A stretch of 15,654 nucleotides of DNA from Aquificaceae bacterium (GCA_015487535.1 WFPN01000218.1:1-15654), one strand, 5' to 3'; counted from the stretch's first letter, positions 6,787 through 15,026 are shown. Notes: generated from the letters alone by a model not told the origin. Translations and numbers: made by a program.

Positions 6787-7680
6787 ATGGAGGTTATAAG
6801 GAAGGCGGTTCTACCTGTTGCGGGATGGGGGACGAGGTTCCTTCCCGCCACCAAGGCTATGCCCAAGGAGATGTTCCCCATAATAGACAAACCTGTCATC
6901 CAGTTCATCGTTGAGGAGCTCCTCGACGCGGGAATAGAGAACATAATCTTCGTTACAGGAAGGCATAAGAGGCCGATAGAGCACCACTTCGACATAAACA
7001 CCGATCTCGAGAGACATCTGGAGGAGGCCGGTAAGGAGGAGATCCTCGAGAACATAAGGGAGATAAGCCACATGACAAACCCCATATACGTGCGCCAGAA
7101 GGAGCAGCTTGGCCTCGGCCACGCGGTCCTCACCTCCGAACCTGCCGTCGGGTACGAGCCCTTCTTCGTGTCCCTGGGGGACATAATCCTGGAGAGGGGG
7201 AGCGAGGCCTTAAAGGAGATGATAGAGATCTACAACAGGTTCGGTAAGAGCGTCATAGCCCTGTTTGAGGTGGATCGGGAGGAGGTGAACAAGTACGGGA
7301 TAGCTAAGGTGAAGGAGATAGAGGACGGCGTTTACATAATCGAGGACCTGGTAGAGAAGCCCTCCCCAGAGGAGGCTCCCTCGAACCTGGCGATAGTCGG
7401 AAGGTACATATTCACGCCAAAGATCTTCGAAAAGCTGAGGGAAACGAAGCCCGGGAAGGGGGGAGAGATCCAGCTGACCGACGCCATGAGGCTCCTCCTG
7501 GAGGAGGAGGCCATCTACGCTTACAAGTTCGAGGGCAAGGTCTATGACACCGGGAACCCGATAGACTACCTCAAGACGGTGTTCGAGTTTGCCCTTCAGA
7601 GGGAGGACATAGCTGGGGAGCTCATCCAGCATATCCAGGAGCTGATCAGTAAACAAACCCAATTGATAGATAGATCTTGA
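6787..7680 (+). CDS. galU: UTP-glucose-1-phosphate uridylyltransferase
   Basis: GalU (297 residues, normal length) makes UDP-glucose from UTP and glucose 1-phosphate for envelope polysaccharide and glycogen-type pathways. The nucleotide-binding signature is GWGTRFLPATKAMPKEM (13-29), with Trp14 where Leu is usual. Other conserved parts are EQLGLGHAV (106-114), SLGD (129-132), VEKP (189-192) and GKGGEIQLTDAM (223-234). It starts 3 bp after pdxJ, with a strong Shine-Dalgarno sequence (GGGAGGG) inside the end of pdxJ, so the two are translationally linked. Its last 35 bases overlap the 3' end of the bamA-like gene on the opposite strand. Confidence 0.96.
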   Translation: MEVIRKAVLPVAGWGTRFLPATKAMPKEMFPIIDKPVIQFIVEELLDAGIENIIFVTGRHKRPIEHHFDINTDLERHLEEAGKEEILENIREISHMTNPIYVRQKEQLGLGHAVLTSEPAVGYEPFFVSLGDIILERGSEALKEMIEIYNRFGKSVIALFEVDREEVNKYGIAKVKEIEDGVYIIEDLVEKPSPEEAPSNLAIVGRYIFTPKIFEKLRETKPGKGGEIQLTDAMRLLLEEEAIYAYKFEGKVYDTGNPIDYLKTVFEFALQREDIAGELIQHIQELISKQTQLIDRS

Positions 7681-10273
7681 ACTTGGAGGTCGGTTTTCCA
7701 ACCTTGTTCAGAGGCTTTGCAAGATCAAGTCTTATAAAGCCCGCGGGGGTCCTCGCCCCTAACGCAACGCCAAGATCGTACTTAAGATCCTTAAAGGTCT
7801 TCGAGAAGTTCTCCCCCACGTTACCCGCTTCGGCGTACGTGCCTGCCCATACGGGTTCCCTCACGCTGAATAGGACCTCGGCCCTTCCGAAAGCGTAGGT
7901 CCTTCCTCCCTCAGGGTAACCAATCGCCTCATAATCGTAGCCCCTCATGTCCCTGAGGCCTCCAAGGAAGAACCTATCGAACACCGGGGCCTCCTCCCCT
8001 GCCCAGCCAAGGGCGAACTTGCCGTTTAGGGCGAGCCCCTTGATTATCTCCCTGAGTATAAAGTTGTTTATCTCTACAGTGTAGTAATCCCTGTCCCCCT
8101 GCGCTCTTGTGAGCCTTACGCTGTTGTGGGTTACGTTGCTCGGGTTTACGGGGTCGTCCCTCTTCTCTCTCACAAGGTAAACGCCGAACTTGGTCAGGTT
8201 GTACGTTCCTGCCCCTGCACCGCTCACATCGTTCTTGGTTCTGGACGCAAAGATGCTTACGCTGTACCACCTCTTGGGTCTGTACCCGAAGGAAAGGGAG
8301 TATCCTGTGCTCTCAAGATCGAAGCTCCCGTGGAACTCTAGCCTCCTGAAGGCCGATACATCACCGAAGTACTTCCTCGAGAAGAGGAACTTGTCCGAGA
8401 GGCTCAGCTCGTAGGTCTGATACTTTTGGCTCCTCGATGCCGAGAGCTTTGCAGTTATGCCTACCCCGAACAGGTTCTTGAGCTTCACCCCTCCCTCTAG
8501 TTTTAGCTTCTCCTCGGTGTTGTATCCAACCGCGAGCTCGAGGAGCCCCCTCTTGTCCTCCCTCACCTCGACCAGCCGGTGGACCAGTTTCTTCTCTCTG
8601 TCCACGAAGTTCTCTATCCTAACGCCTGTGAAGTTCTCGCTCTGGATGAGGTTCCACAGGCTCTCCTCTTCAGCGTCGATCGAGAAGTACCGCTGCTTTA
8701 CAACGGTGTAGTAGATCTCCCTATGATGGGTCTTCTCATTACCGTATATCAGGAGCTCTCCGTACCTGTACCTCTTCCCCTCCTTCACCCTGTACAGGTA
8801 GGTGAAGAGCATCTCATCCTCCTTCTCCTCGACCCTGACCTTCACAGAGTAATCACCGTCCAGATAACCCTTGCTGTCCAGGTACTTCCTTATATCCCTG
8901 TGTAGGCTATCTAAGAGCTTCTCGTCGAGTATGGATGGGAGGAGGGCCCTGTATCTGCTGAATATACCCTTCAGCTCTCTGTCCTTTCCTAAATACTTTA
9001 TGTCCTTCAGAACTATCCTCTTGCCGGGATCGTAATCTACGATCAGGTAAACCCTCTTTTTTTGTCTGTCCACCTCCTCAATCAGGTTGAGCCTAGCAAG
9101 CAGATAACCTCTCTCTTTAACCCTCTCAAGGAAGGTGTTCCTTATACTCTCTATAGCTTCCCTGTCGTAGAACTCGGGGAGCTTAAGCCCTTTGAAGCCG
9201 AGGGGAACGAGCCTGTACCTCTCCCCTTCCAATATTTTGAAGTTTATCCTCCCTTCCTTGAAGGAGTAGTCAACCTTTACGTCGAAGAACCCCTTACTCC
9301 TGTAGAACTCCTCTATCCTCTCGCGGGTTCCCTCCAGAAAGAAGAGATCGACGCCGGGTGTATCCGTATCTATTAACCTCATAAGATCTTCCTTCTCGAA
9401 GCTCTCGTTACCCTCGAAGCCTATCTTGAACCTTTCCCCCTCGCTGACCAGGTAAACCGGTACGGCGAGCCTGCCCTTTCCAAAGAGGGTCTTCGTCACC
9501 GCGATCGGATGGGATAGGAAGTTGGATATCCCCCTGAAGAGGGCCACAGCCCCATCGATGAACCTCCTTCGTGTAGCCTCTACACCCGGGAAGAGAACGT
9601 ACACGAAGGGCTTTCTCGCTCTCACCTTCTCGGTTCTCTCGTAGTAAACGAGGCTCTCTAGAAATCCCCTCTTCCTATAGAACTCCTGAACCTTGAAGCT
9701 CCCCTTCTTCGCCCTCTCCTCGTTGTAAATCTCCCCAAGCCTCAGGCCGGCCTCGGTGAGTAGCCTGATGTTGTCGTAATGCTTCGCTCCTTTAAAGAGG
9801 GCTCCCCCGAGGAAGTAGAGCTCCCCTTCCCTGATCTCTACCTTCATGTAGGCAAAGCCCTTCTCGTCCACCCTGACCCCGATATGCACCTCTGGATAGA
9901 GGAAGCCCCTGCTCCTGTAAAAGAGCTTTAAGGTCCTCTCTGCTTCCTTTGGGTCGAAGTTCACTAAAGGCTCGCCCTCCCTAGCGAGTATCAGATTCTT
10001 TATCTCCTCGTCTCCGGCGAACCAGTTTCCCCGTATCTCTACCTTTTTAAGGATCGGGTACCTCTCCACGTAGATCACCGTATCCTTTCCCACGCTCATT
10101 ATCCGAATGTCTTTGACGTCCTTTAACTTCTGGAGTGCCCACAGGATGAGGAAAAGGTTCTCTTCAGTTGCGATCCTCTGAAAGTTGTTGTTTCTAAGCG
10201 GGTAGTTGGATTCTATAAAGACCTTTGGAAAGCTTAGGGAGACAAGGAGGAGAAGCAGGGGGAAGTATCTCAT
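7646..10273 (-). CDS. bamA: BamA/Omp85 outer-membrane assembly protein with about seven POTRA units
   Basis: A 875-residue Omp85-superfamily protein, which inserts beta-barrel proteins into the outer membrane. A hydrophobic signal peptide (MRYFPLLLLLVSLSF) fixes the start at 10273. POTRA-like units follow: a short first one (about 28-72), then about 74-150, 151-280, 281-350, 351-420, 421-502 and 503-572. Units 2-6 show the Y-x2-[RK]G[FY]-like turn at 119-124, 199-204, 324-329, 385-390 and 464-470. The third unit has an insertion of about 55 residues (216-272). The barrel covers about 575-875, with DDPVNPSN (706-713), the loop-6 motif DMRGY (775-779) and an aromatic C-terminus (IGFVY). E. coli BamA has five POTRA domains and TamA three. 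BamA is the likeliest role, but another Omp85 member is possible. ATG lacks a Shine-Dalgarno sequence. Confidence 0.85.
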   Translation of the reverse strand: MRYFPLLLLLVSLSFPKVFIESNYPLRNNNFQRIATEENLFLILWALQKLKDVKDIRIMSVGKDTVIYVERYPILKKVEIRGNWFAGDEEIKNLILAREGEPLVNFDPKEAERTLKLFYRSRGFLYPEVHIGVRVDEKGFAYMKVEIREGELYFLGGALFKGAKHYDNIRLLTEAGLRLGEIYNEERAKKGSFKVQEFYRKRGFLESLVYYERTEKVRARKPFVYVLFPGVEATRRRFIDGAVALFRGISNFLSHPIAVTKTLFGKGRLAVPVYLVSEGERFKIGFEGNESFEKEDLMRLIDTDTPGVDLFFLEGTRERIEEFYRSKGFFDVKVDYSFKEGRINFKILEGERYRLVPLGFKGLKLPEFYDREAIESIRNTFLERVKERGYLLARLNLIEEVDRQKKRVYLIVDYDPGKRIVLKDIKYLGKDRELKGIFSRYRALLPSILDEKLLDSLHRDIRKYLDSKGYLDGDYSVKVRVEEKEDEMLFTYLYRVKEGKRYRYGELLIYGNEKTHHREIYYTVVKQRYFSIDAEEESLWNLIQSENFTGVRIENFVDREKKLVHRLVEVREDKRGLLELAVGYNTEEKLKLEGGVKLKNLFGVGITAKLSASRSQKYQTYELSLSDKFLFSRKYFGDVSAFRRLEFHGSFDLESTGYSLSFGYRPKRWYSVSIFASRTKNDVSGAGAGTYNLTKFGVYLVREKRDDPVNPSNVTHNSVRLTRAQGDRDYYTVEINNFILREIIKGLALNGKFALGWAGEEAPVFDRFFLGGLRDMRGYDYEAIGYPEGGRTYAFGRAEVLFSVREPVWAGTYAEAGNVGENFSKTFKDLKYDLGVALGARTPAGFIRLDLAKPLNKVGKPTSKFKIYLSIGFVY

Positions 10274-10285
10274 CTTTAAGTAATG

Positions 10286-10293
10286 AGTATAAT
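10286..10293. promoter_or_regulatory. Overlapping -10 boxes for purB and bamA
   Basis: The 8 bp AGTATAAT contain a perfect TATAAT on the plus strand (10288-10293), 9 bases before the purB ATG, and TATACT on the minus strand (10291-10286), 12 bases before the bamA ATG. The two promoters would face each other across the same DNA in a 29-bp gap. No clear -35 is seen for either, and neither gene has a Shine-Dalgarno sequence. Confidence 0.5.
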
Positions 10294-10302
10294 GTAAAAG
10301 CC

Positions 10303-11604
10303 ATGATAGGGAGGTACACGAGAGAGGAGATAGGCAAGGTATGGTCGGAAAAGAACAAGTTCCAGAAGTGGCTCGATGTGGAGATAGCCGTATGCAGGGC
10401 GTGGGCGAAGCTCGGCAAGATCCCACAGGAGGTCCTTAGAAAGATCGAGGAGAGGACGCGGATAGACGATGAGACCCTTGAGAAGATAAGGGAGTACGAG
10501 AGGAGGTACAAGCACGATGTCCTCGCCTTCGTATCGGCGATCTCAGAGCAGGTAGGGGAGGAGGGACGTTACATACATCTCGGTCTCACCTCTTCGGACG
10601 TGATAGACACAGCCCTCGCACTCCTTATGAGGGACGCCCTGAGAATACTGATAAGGGACGTGGAGAGCGTTATGGAGGAGCTCAGGCGCCTGGCCTTTGA
10701 GCACAAGGACACCCTCATGATAGGGAGGACCCACGGGGTTCACGCAGAGCCCATCACACTGGGGATAAAGTTCGCCGTCTGGTTCGACGAGATGAGAAGG
10801 AATAAGGAGAGGCTCGAGATGGCCCTGGAGAGGATCTCCTACGGGAAGATCTCTGGGGCCGTCGGAACTTACTCGAACGTTCCCCCAGAAGTAGAGAAGA
10901 TAGCCCTCGAGGAGCTCGGTTTGAAGATAGAGCCCGCATCGACCCAGATAGTCCACAGGGACAGGCACGCCGAGTTCATGGCGGCGATGGCGATAACCGC
11001 CTCTTCCCTCGACAAGTTCGCCACCGAGATAAGACATCTCCAGAGGACCGAGGTCCTTGAAGTTCAGGAGCCCTTCACCGAGGGGCAGAGAGGATCCTCG
11101 GCAATGCCCCACAAGAAGAATCCCATACACTCCGAGAGGATATGCGGCCTGGCGAGGGTGATAAGATCCAACTTGATTCCGGCCCTCGAGAACGTGGTTC
11201 TATGGCACGAAAGGGACATCTCCCACTCTTCGGTGGAGAGGGTGATCCTTCCAGACTCCTCGATAGCTCTCGACTACATACTCAACCTGTTCCTGGAGAT
11301 ACTGAAGGGGCTCGTAGTTAATAAGGAGAGGATGCTCAGGAACATGGATCTTTCCAAGGGTCTTTACTTCTCGAGCAAGGTTCTTGTGGCCCTAACGGAA
11401 AGGGGTATGCTCCGGGACGAGGCATACGACATAGTCCAGGAGGCCGCGATGGAGAGCTGGAACTTGGATATCAGCTTTAAGGAGGCCCTTCTCAAGAGAG
11501 AAAGGGTTAGGGAGCTCCTCTCTACCGACGAGATAGAGAAGATATTCGATCCCTGGGAATTCGTGAAGCACAGGGATTACATCTTTAAGAAGGTGTTTGG
11601 CTAG
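10303..11604 (+). CDS. purB: Adenylosuccinate lyase
   Basis: PurB (433 residues) acts twice in purine synthesis, splitting fumarate from SAICAR and from adenylosuccinate. It is a cytoplasmic, all-helical homotetramer of the fumarase/aspartase superfamily. Conserved elements are KHDV (70-73), GLTSSDVIDTA (94-104), GRTHGVHAEP (141-150) with the catalytic histidine region, and the family signature GSSAMPHKKNP (264-274), whose flexible loop carries the catalytic serine. I chose the ATG at 10303 because MIGRYTREEIG is the usual N-terminus and TATAAT lies 9 bases upstream. A longer reading from 10225 would run through the bamA signal peptide on the other strand. Its TAG stop overlaps the TAG of the convergent receiver-like gene in the tetranucleotide CTAG. 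Confidence 0.96.
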   Translation: MIGRYTREEIGKVWSEKNKFQKWLDVEIAVCRAWAKLGKIPQEVLRKIEERTRIDDETLEKIREYERRYKHDVLAFVSAISEQVGEEGRYIHLGLTSSDVIDTALALLMRDALRILIRDVESVMEELRRLAFEHKDTLMIGRTHGVHAEPITLGIKFAVWFDEMRRNKERLEMALERISYGKISGAVGTYSNVPPEVEKIALEELGLKIEPASTQIVHRDRHAEFMAAMAITASSLDKFATEIRHLQRTEVLEVQEPFTEGQRGSSAMPHKKNPIHSERICGLARVIRSNLIPALENVVLWHERDISHSSVERVILPDSSIALDYILNLFLEILKGLVVNKERMLRNMDLSKGLYFSSKVLVALTERGMLRDEAYDIVQEAAMESWNLDISFKEALLKRERVRELLSTDEIEKIFDPWEFVKHRDYIFKKVFG

Positions 11605-13091
11605 GATATAAGCTCCTCGAGCCTCTCCTTGAGGGCCTGGTAGGTGGCCTGTCTCACCAGGTTCCTTATGTCGAGCTCTTCAAAGGCCTTGTTCACCTCC
11701 TGCTTTATCACCTCCGAGATCATATCCCTTATATCGCCCATGCTATCCCTGAGGGCGTTAAGGACGGCCTCCTTTATCCTGTCCTCGGAGAGCGCCTTCG
11801 AGACAGCGTTCTCTATCAGGCTGTCCAGGTCTATCTGCCCGGCCTCTACCTGGGGTACAGCCGCCTGCTGCACTGTCTCTTCGACAGTTTCTGCCTCTTC
11901 CTCCTCACTCACCTGCTCTACCTCAATATTTTGCTCCTCCATTATCTTTTCGAGAGCCTCCAAGGCGGGAACCTCTTCCTCCTCCTGAGGTACCTCCTCT
12001 ACCTCGATCTCGGGCGCTTCCTCTACGATCTCCTGAATCGTCTCCTCCTGGGTGACCGGCTCTATCTCGAACTCCTCGGGCGGCTGAGCCACCTCCTCCA
12101 CAATCTCCTCGACAGCGCTCTCCTCCTCTTGGACCGTTGCTTCCTCAACGGTTTGGACAGCTTCCTCCTCCTCGGTCTTCTCCGCAACCTCTCCAACCGC
12201 GGTGGCCTTTTCGAGCTCCTCCCTCACTATCTCCTTTAATCTCTCGGGATCGGTATCCCTAGATACTGCCACCTTCTTTTCCAGGGGTATCCCCTCAACG
12301 TTTATGGGGAAGAGGTCATCCACCAGTATCACGAAAGGCTTTCCGGCTATCTCCGGATCGCCGGCCATCTCTATGAGTCCCTTCTCCGCTATCACTCCGG
12401 ATATGGCGTCAAAGACAACGAGCCTGGCATCTTTTGCCTGTTCCATGGCCTGCTTCACCGTCTTTACGCTCACCACATCGTACTTCTGACCAAGGGAGGC
12501 CTTAAGGGTGTCTATCAGGGTCTGATCGAAGGACACTATCAGGACCTTGCCCCCCTCTTGGGGTTGTTCGGAAACCTCCTTTTCCTCTGTAACCTCCTGA
12601 ACCTGTGGAGCCTCCTCCTGTGGGGCTTCCTCCTCTGCCTCAGTTGTCTCCTCCTCCACCTCCTGCGTTACCTCCAGAGCCGTTGGCTCTATCTCGAACT
12701 CCTCAGGAGCCTCGGGAACGCTCTCCTCAGGTTTTTCTTCCTTCACCTCTTCGGGTTCGAACTCGACGAGCTTCTGAACAACCTCCTTGGGGTCCGTATC
12801 TCTCGGGACGAGCAGCTTCTGGGGAGCTATGATGTTCTCCTGATCTACGGGAAAGAGCTCGTCGTACAGGATAAGGTACCTGGCATTGCTGAACTTCTTC
12901 GTGTACAGTGTGTTTATGTCCTCTTCGGATATGGCCCCGGATATAGCGTCGTAGATCACAGCCTCCACGTCCGAGGGTATCATCTTTATGGCTTCCTCGC
13001 TGTTCTTGGCTACGTAAACCTCGTGATCCTCAAGTGCCTTCTGAAGGCTCTCCGTAAGAGTCTTGTCAAAGGAAACTATAAGTACCTTCAT
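11601..13091 (-). CDS. Acidic protein with two degenerate receiver-like domains
   Basis: I do not recognise this 496-residue protein as a named family. It has two copies of a CheY-like fold, residues 2-110 and 181-296. Both start KVLIVSFD-x-TL and contain YDAISG or FDAISG followed by I-x-E. D48 and D228 align with the phosphoacceptor aspartate of CheY, but the acidic pair of the active site is replaced by Ser-Phe and the conserved lysine is absent, so these look like pseudo-receivers. Each copy is followed by a very Glu-rich linker (111-180 and about 297-417), and both linkers contain PEEFEIEP, so domain plus linker was duplicated. The tail (418-496) is charged and predicted helical. No membrane segment is seen, so it is likely a cytoplasmic scaffold or adaptor. 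It follows the small membrane protein gene. The ATG at 13091 is chosen because of AGGTG 7 bases upstream. Confidence 0.82.
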   Translation of the reverse strand: MKVLIVSFDKTLTESLQKALEDHEVYVAKNSEEAIKMIPSDVEAVIYDAISGAISEEDINTLYTKKFSNARYLILYDELFPVDQENIIAPQKLLVPRDTDPKEVVQKLVEFEPEEVKEEKPEESVPEAPEEFEIEPTALEVTQEVEEETTEAEEEAPQEEAPQVQEVTEEKEVSEQPQEGGKVLIVSFDQTLIDTLKASLGQKYDVVSVKTVKQAMEQAKDARLVVFDAISGVIAEKGLIEMAGDPEIAGKPFVILVDDLFPINVEGIPLEKKVAVSRDTDPERLKEIVREELEKATAVGEVAEKTEEEEAVQTVEEATVQEEESAVEEIVEEVAQPPEEFEIEPVTQEETIQEIVEEAPEIEVEEVPQEEEEVPALEALEKIMEEQNIEVEQVSEEEEAETVEETVQQAAVPQVEAGQIDLDSLIENAVSKALSEDRIKEAVLNALRDSMGDIRDMISEVIKQEVNKAFEELDIRNLVRQATYQALKERLEELIS

Positions 13092-13098
13092 GTCCCCA

Positions 13099-13103
13099 CA
13101 CCT
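13099..13103 (-). promoter_or_regulatory. Shine-Dalgarno site that sets the receiver-protein start
   Basis: AGGTG on the minus strand lies 7 bases before the ATG at 13091, inside a repeated GAGGTGAGGTG. An in-frame GTG at 13106 that overlaps the previous stop as GTGA is less well placed relative to any Shine-Dalgarno sequence, and it would add residues before the conserved KVLIVSFD strand. Confidence 0.6.
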
Positions 13104-13693
13104 CACCTCTTACTTGATCTATGCCTTAAGATACTATCCACCACCCTCTTCATCTCATCTACGCTCTCCTCGGGTATAACCTTAAAGGTCGCCAGAGTGA
13201 GCCTGAGGGCTTTGAGCCTGTTCATAAGCTCTTCGGTTATACCTCCACTCTGGGCGAGCTCGAACTCCTTGACGGTAAAGTAGAATATGCTAAGGTAGAG
13301 GAGCACGCTCGCAACTATCAGACCTGTGTAAAGATGGTTCTGTCCGACGAAGTTAAGGTAGTCCAGAGGGTCTATCTTCTTCACGTAAGCATAGACCTTA
13401 TCCTTCCCGAGGTTTATCTGGACTAAGTCGTACTTGGCCCTGTCTATGCTGGAAAGTGCGTTGGAGCTCACGAACTTCTCCCCCGTTCTCTTTGCGTACA
13501 CCAGTATGGTGGTGTCCGGGAACGGGAGGCTCACCTTGCTCTTTCCCTCCCTAGCCTGGAGGAAGAAGGTGCTCAGGTTCGTCAGTATCTTCCTGTCTCT
13601 GTCTTTCAGATAGGCGGTGAACGATATGTAAAGAGAGGCTATTACGAACAGGAGAAGGAAGAGCCACAGGAAGAATACGAAAGTTCTTCTCAT
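13103..13693 (-). CDS. Two-pass membrane protein with periplasmic sensor-like segment
   Basis: A 196-residue protein of unknown family. One membrane helix spans about 5-27 and a second about 120-141. They flank a segment of about 90 residues (28-119) that would lie in the periplasm. Its stretch ILVYAKRTGEKFVSSNAL (63-80) is loosely like the central strands of single Cache sensor domains; this is a weak resemblance. The cytoplasmic tail (142-196) is charged and probably helical, without HAMP, kinase or other output domain. The topology is that of a receptor missing its output. It starts 1 base after the pmbA-like stop, with an AGGGGG Shine-Dalgarno sequence 8 bases upstream, and is followed by the tandem pseudo-receiver gene, which could be its cytoplasmic partner. 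Confidence 0.8.
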   Translation of the reverse strand: MRRTFVFFLWLFLLLFVIASLYISFTAYLKDRDRKILTNLSTFFLQAREGKSKVSLPFPDTTILVYAKRTGEKFVSSNALSSIDRAKYDLVQINLGKDKVYAYVKKIDPLDYLNFVGQNHLYTGLIVASVLLYLSIFYFTVKEFELAQSGGITEELMNRLKALRLTLATFKVIPEESVDEMKRVVDSILRHRSSKR

Positions 13694-13694
13694 A

Positions 13695-15020
13695 TCAGTT
13701 TCCCCCTACCGTTATATCCTTGGCTAGCACCGAGGGGGATCCCACGTTACCGTAAAACTTAAGATCCCCACCCACCGCAACTATTTTATTCCAAAGATCG
13801 AGAACGTTTCCAGCAACGGTAACTCCCCTCACGGCGTGTTGGGGCTTTCCGTCCCTGTACAGCACGCCGGAAGCCCCAAGTGAGAACTCCCCCGAAACCG
13901 GATCCACCGTGTGCAACCCCATCAGATCCAGGACCAGGAAGATCTCCTTCTCCGAGGATATCAGATCTTCGATATCCCCCTCACCACCTTCCAGGTACAG
14001 GTTCGTTACCCCGGAATGTGGCTGGTTCTTGTAACTTCCCCTCTGTGAGTTCCCCGTAGGTTCTTGGTCAGAGAGGGTGGCCGTGTAAAGGCTGTGGAGA
14101 AAGCCCTTGAAGACACCTCTCTCTATGACAACGTTCCTCCGCCTGCCGATCCCCTCGGCGTCGTAGGGTGTGGTCTCGAAGCCCTCCTCCATTGAACCAT
14201 CGTCTATTAGTGTGAGCAGCTCGCTACCTACGGACCCACCTATCCTGTCCTTCAAAAGGGTTTTCCCCTTCACCAGGGAGTCGCCGAGGAACATACTCGA
14301 AAAGGCCTCTAGCAGCATGGCGAAGCTCTCTCTGAAGAAGAGCACCGGCATAACCTTAGTCTGGACCGGCTTGGGGTTCAGGAGTGATGTGCTCTTGAAC
14401 ACGGCGTCCATCACCATATCATCCAGGTCGAGCTTACTTAATCTCCTGGCTCCCCTGAACTCCCAGGATATGGAGGAGTCCTGCCCCTCCTGGGCGAGGG
14501 TGGCTATAAAGGAGGTGTAGTAGGTTCCTTCGTAGCCGAACTTAACGCCGTAAGAGTTCGAAAACTCGACCTCTATAAGACCTTCAGTGAGACTCGCCTT
14601 TCTGACCCCCTTTATCCTTCCGTCGATCCCCTTAGCCTTCTTCTCCAACCCCAAGGTCATATCTACCTTTTCCTCGAGGGAAACCTCGAGCCCCTCTCTA
14701 TCGAATACGGACTCAACCTCGGAAATTTTAAGTTCTTTGTTGAAGACGTTCCCCCTGTCCGGGGTCTGGAGCTCGCACATCTCCATGGCCTTCTCTACAA
14801 CGTCCTTTATCTTTTCCTCTTCTAGGTTCGAGGTGTATGCAAAGCCCATCCTCCCATCCTTGAGCACCCTAACCCCCACACCGGATTCCTCCGAGCTAGA
14901 GAGGTTCTCTATCTCTTCCTGGGAGGTCTCTATCTTCAGCTTCTTTACCCTCTGCCTGAATACCTCGTACTCGAAACCGGGTCTTATGTACTTCTTTACA
15001 GTGCTCTCTATATCCTTCAT
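13695..15020 (-). CDS. pmbA: TldD/PmbA-family protein, TldE (PmbA) type
   Basis: A 441-residue cytoplasmic protein of the TldD/TldE family; E. coli PmbA (TldE) is of similar size. TldD-TldE heterodimers are metalloproteases that process small peptides such as microcins and degrade CcdA; only TldD carries the HExxxH zinc site. Here the equivalent region reads FFRESFAMLLEAF (228-240) and has no HExxxH, so this is the TldE-type subunit. Other family features are DDG (273-275), TPYDAEGIGRRR (284-295), a G-x-F-KGFLHS turn (302-310) and PTGNSQRG (321-328). No tldD is in view, so the partner must be elsewhere if present. It lies 7 bases after the dnaC stop, with TATAAT 6 bases before ATG and a distant AGGAGG. 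Confidence 0.85.
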   Translation of the reverse strand: MKDIESTVKKYIRPGFEYEVFRQRVKKLKIETSQEEIENLSSSEESGVGVRVLKDGRMGFAYTSNLEEEKIKDVVEKAMEMCELQTPDRGNVFNKELKISEVESVFDREGLEVSLEEKVDMTLGLEKKAKGIDGRIKGVRKASLTEGLIEVEFSNSYGVKFGYEGTYYTSFIATLAQEGQDSSISWEFRGARRLSKLDLDDMVMDAVFKSTSLLNPKPVQTKVMPVLFFRESFAMLLEAFSSMFLGDSLVKGKTLLKDRIGGSVGSELLTLIDDGSMEEGFETTPYDAEGIGRRRNVVIERGVFKGFLHSLYTATLSDQEPTGNSQRGSYKNQPHSGVTNLYLEGGEGDIEDLISSEKEIFLVLDLMGLHTVDPVSGEFSLGASGVLYRDGKPQHAVRGVTVAGNVLDLWNKIVAVGGDLKFYGNVGSPSVLAKDITVGGN

Positions 15021-15026
15021 CCCAAA

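Noticed and set aside
10225..10302. A longer purB start at 10225
   Set aside because: The added 26 residues (MESLGRQGG and onward) are low-complexity, antisense to the bamA signal peptide, and upstream of the TATAAT; the usual PurB N-terminus begins at MIGRYT.
10274..10426. An in-frame 51-residue extension of the bamA-like protein upstream of 10273
   Set aside because: It would bury the signal peptide (MRYFPLLLLLV) inside the protein, and the stretch is antisense to the conserved start of purB.
13092..13106. GTG at 13106 as the start of the receiver-like protein
   Set aside because: The ATG at 13091 has AGGTG at 7 bases and begins right at the conserved first strand; the GTGA overlap is possible but less well supported.
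12558..13283. A long leucine-rich open frame on the plus strand opposite the receiver and membrane protein genes
   Set aside because: It is the mirror of Glu/Lys-rich codons on the minus strand (GAG reads as CTC), shows no family motifs, and covers two better-supported genes.
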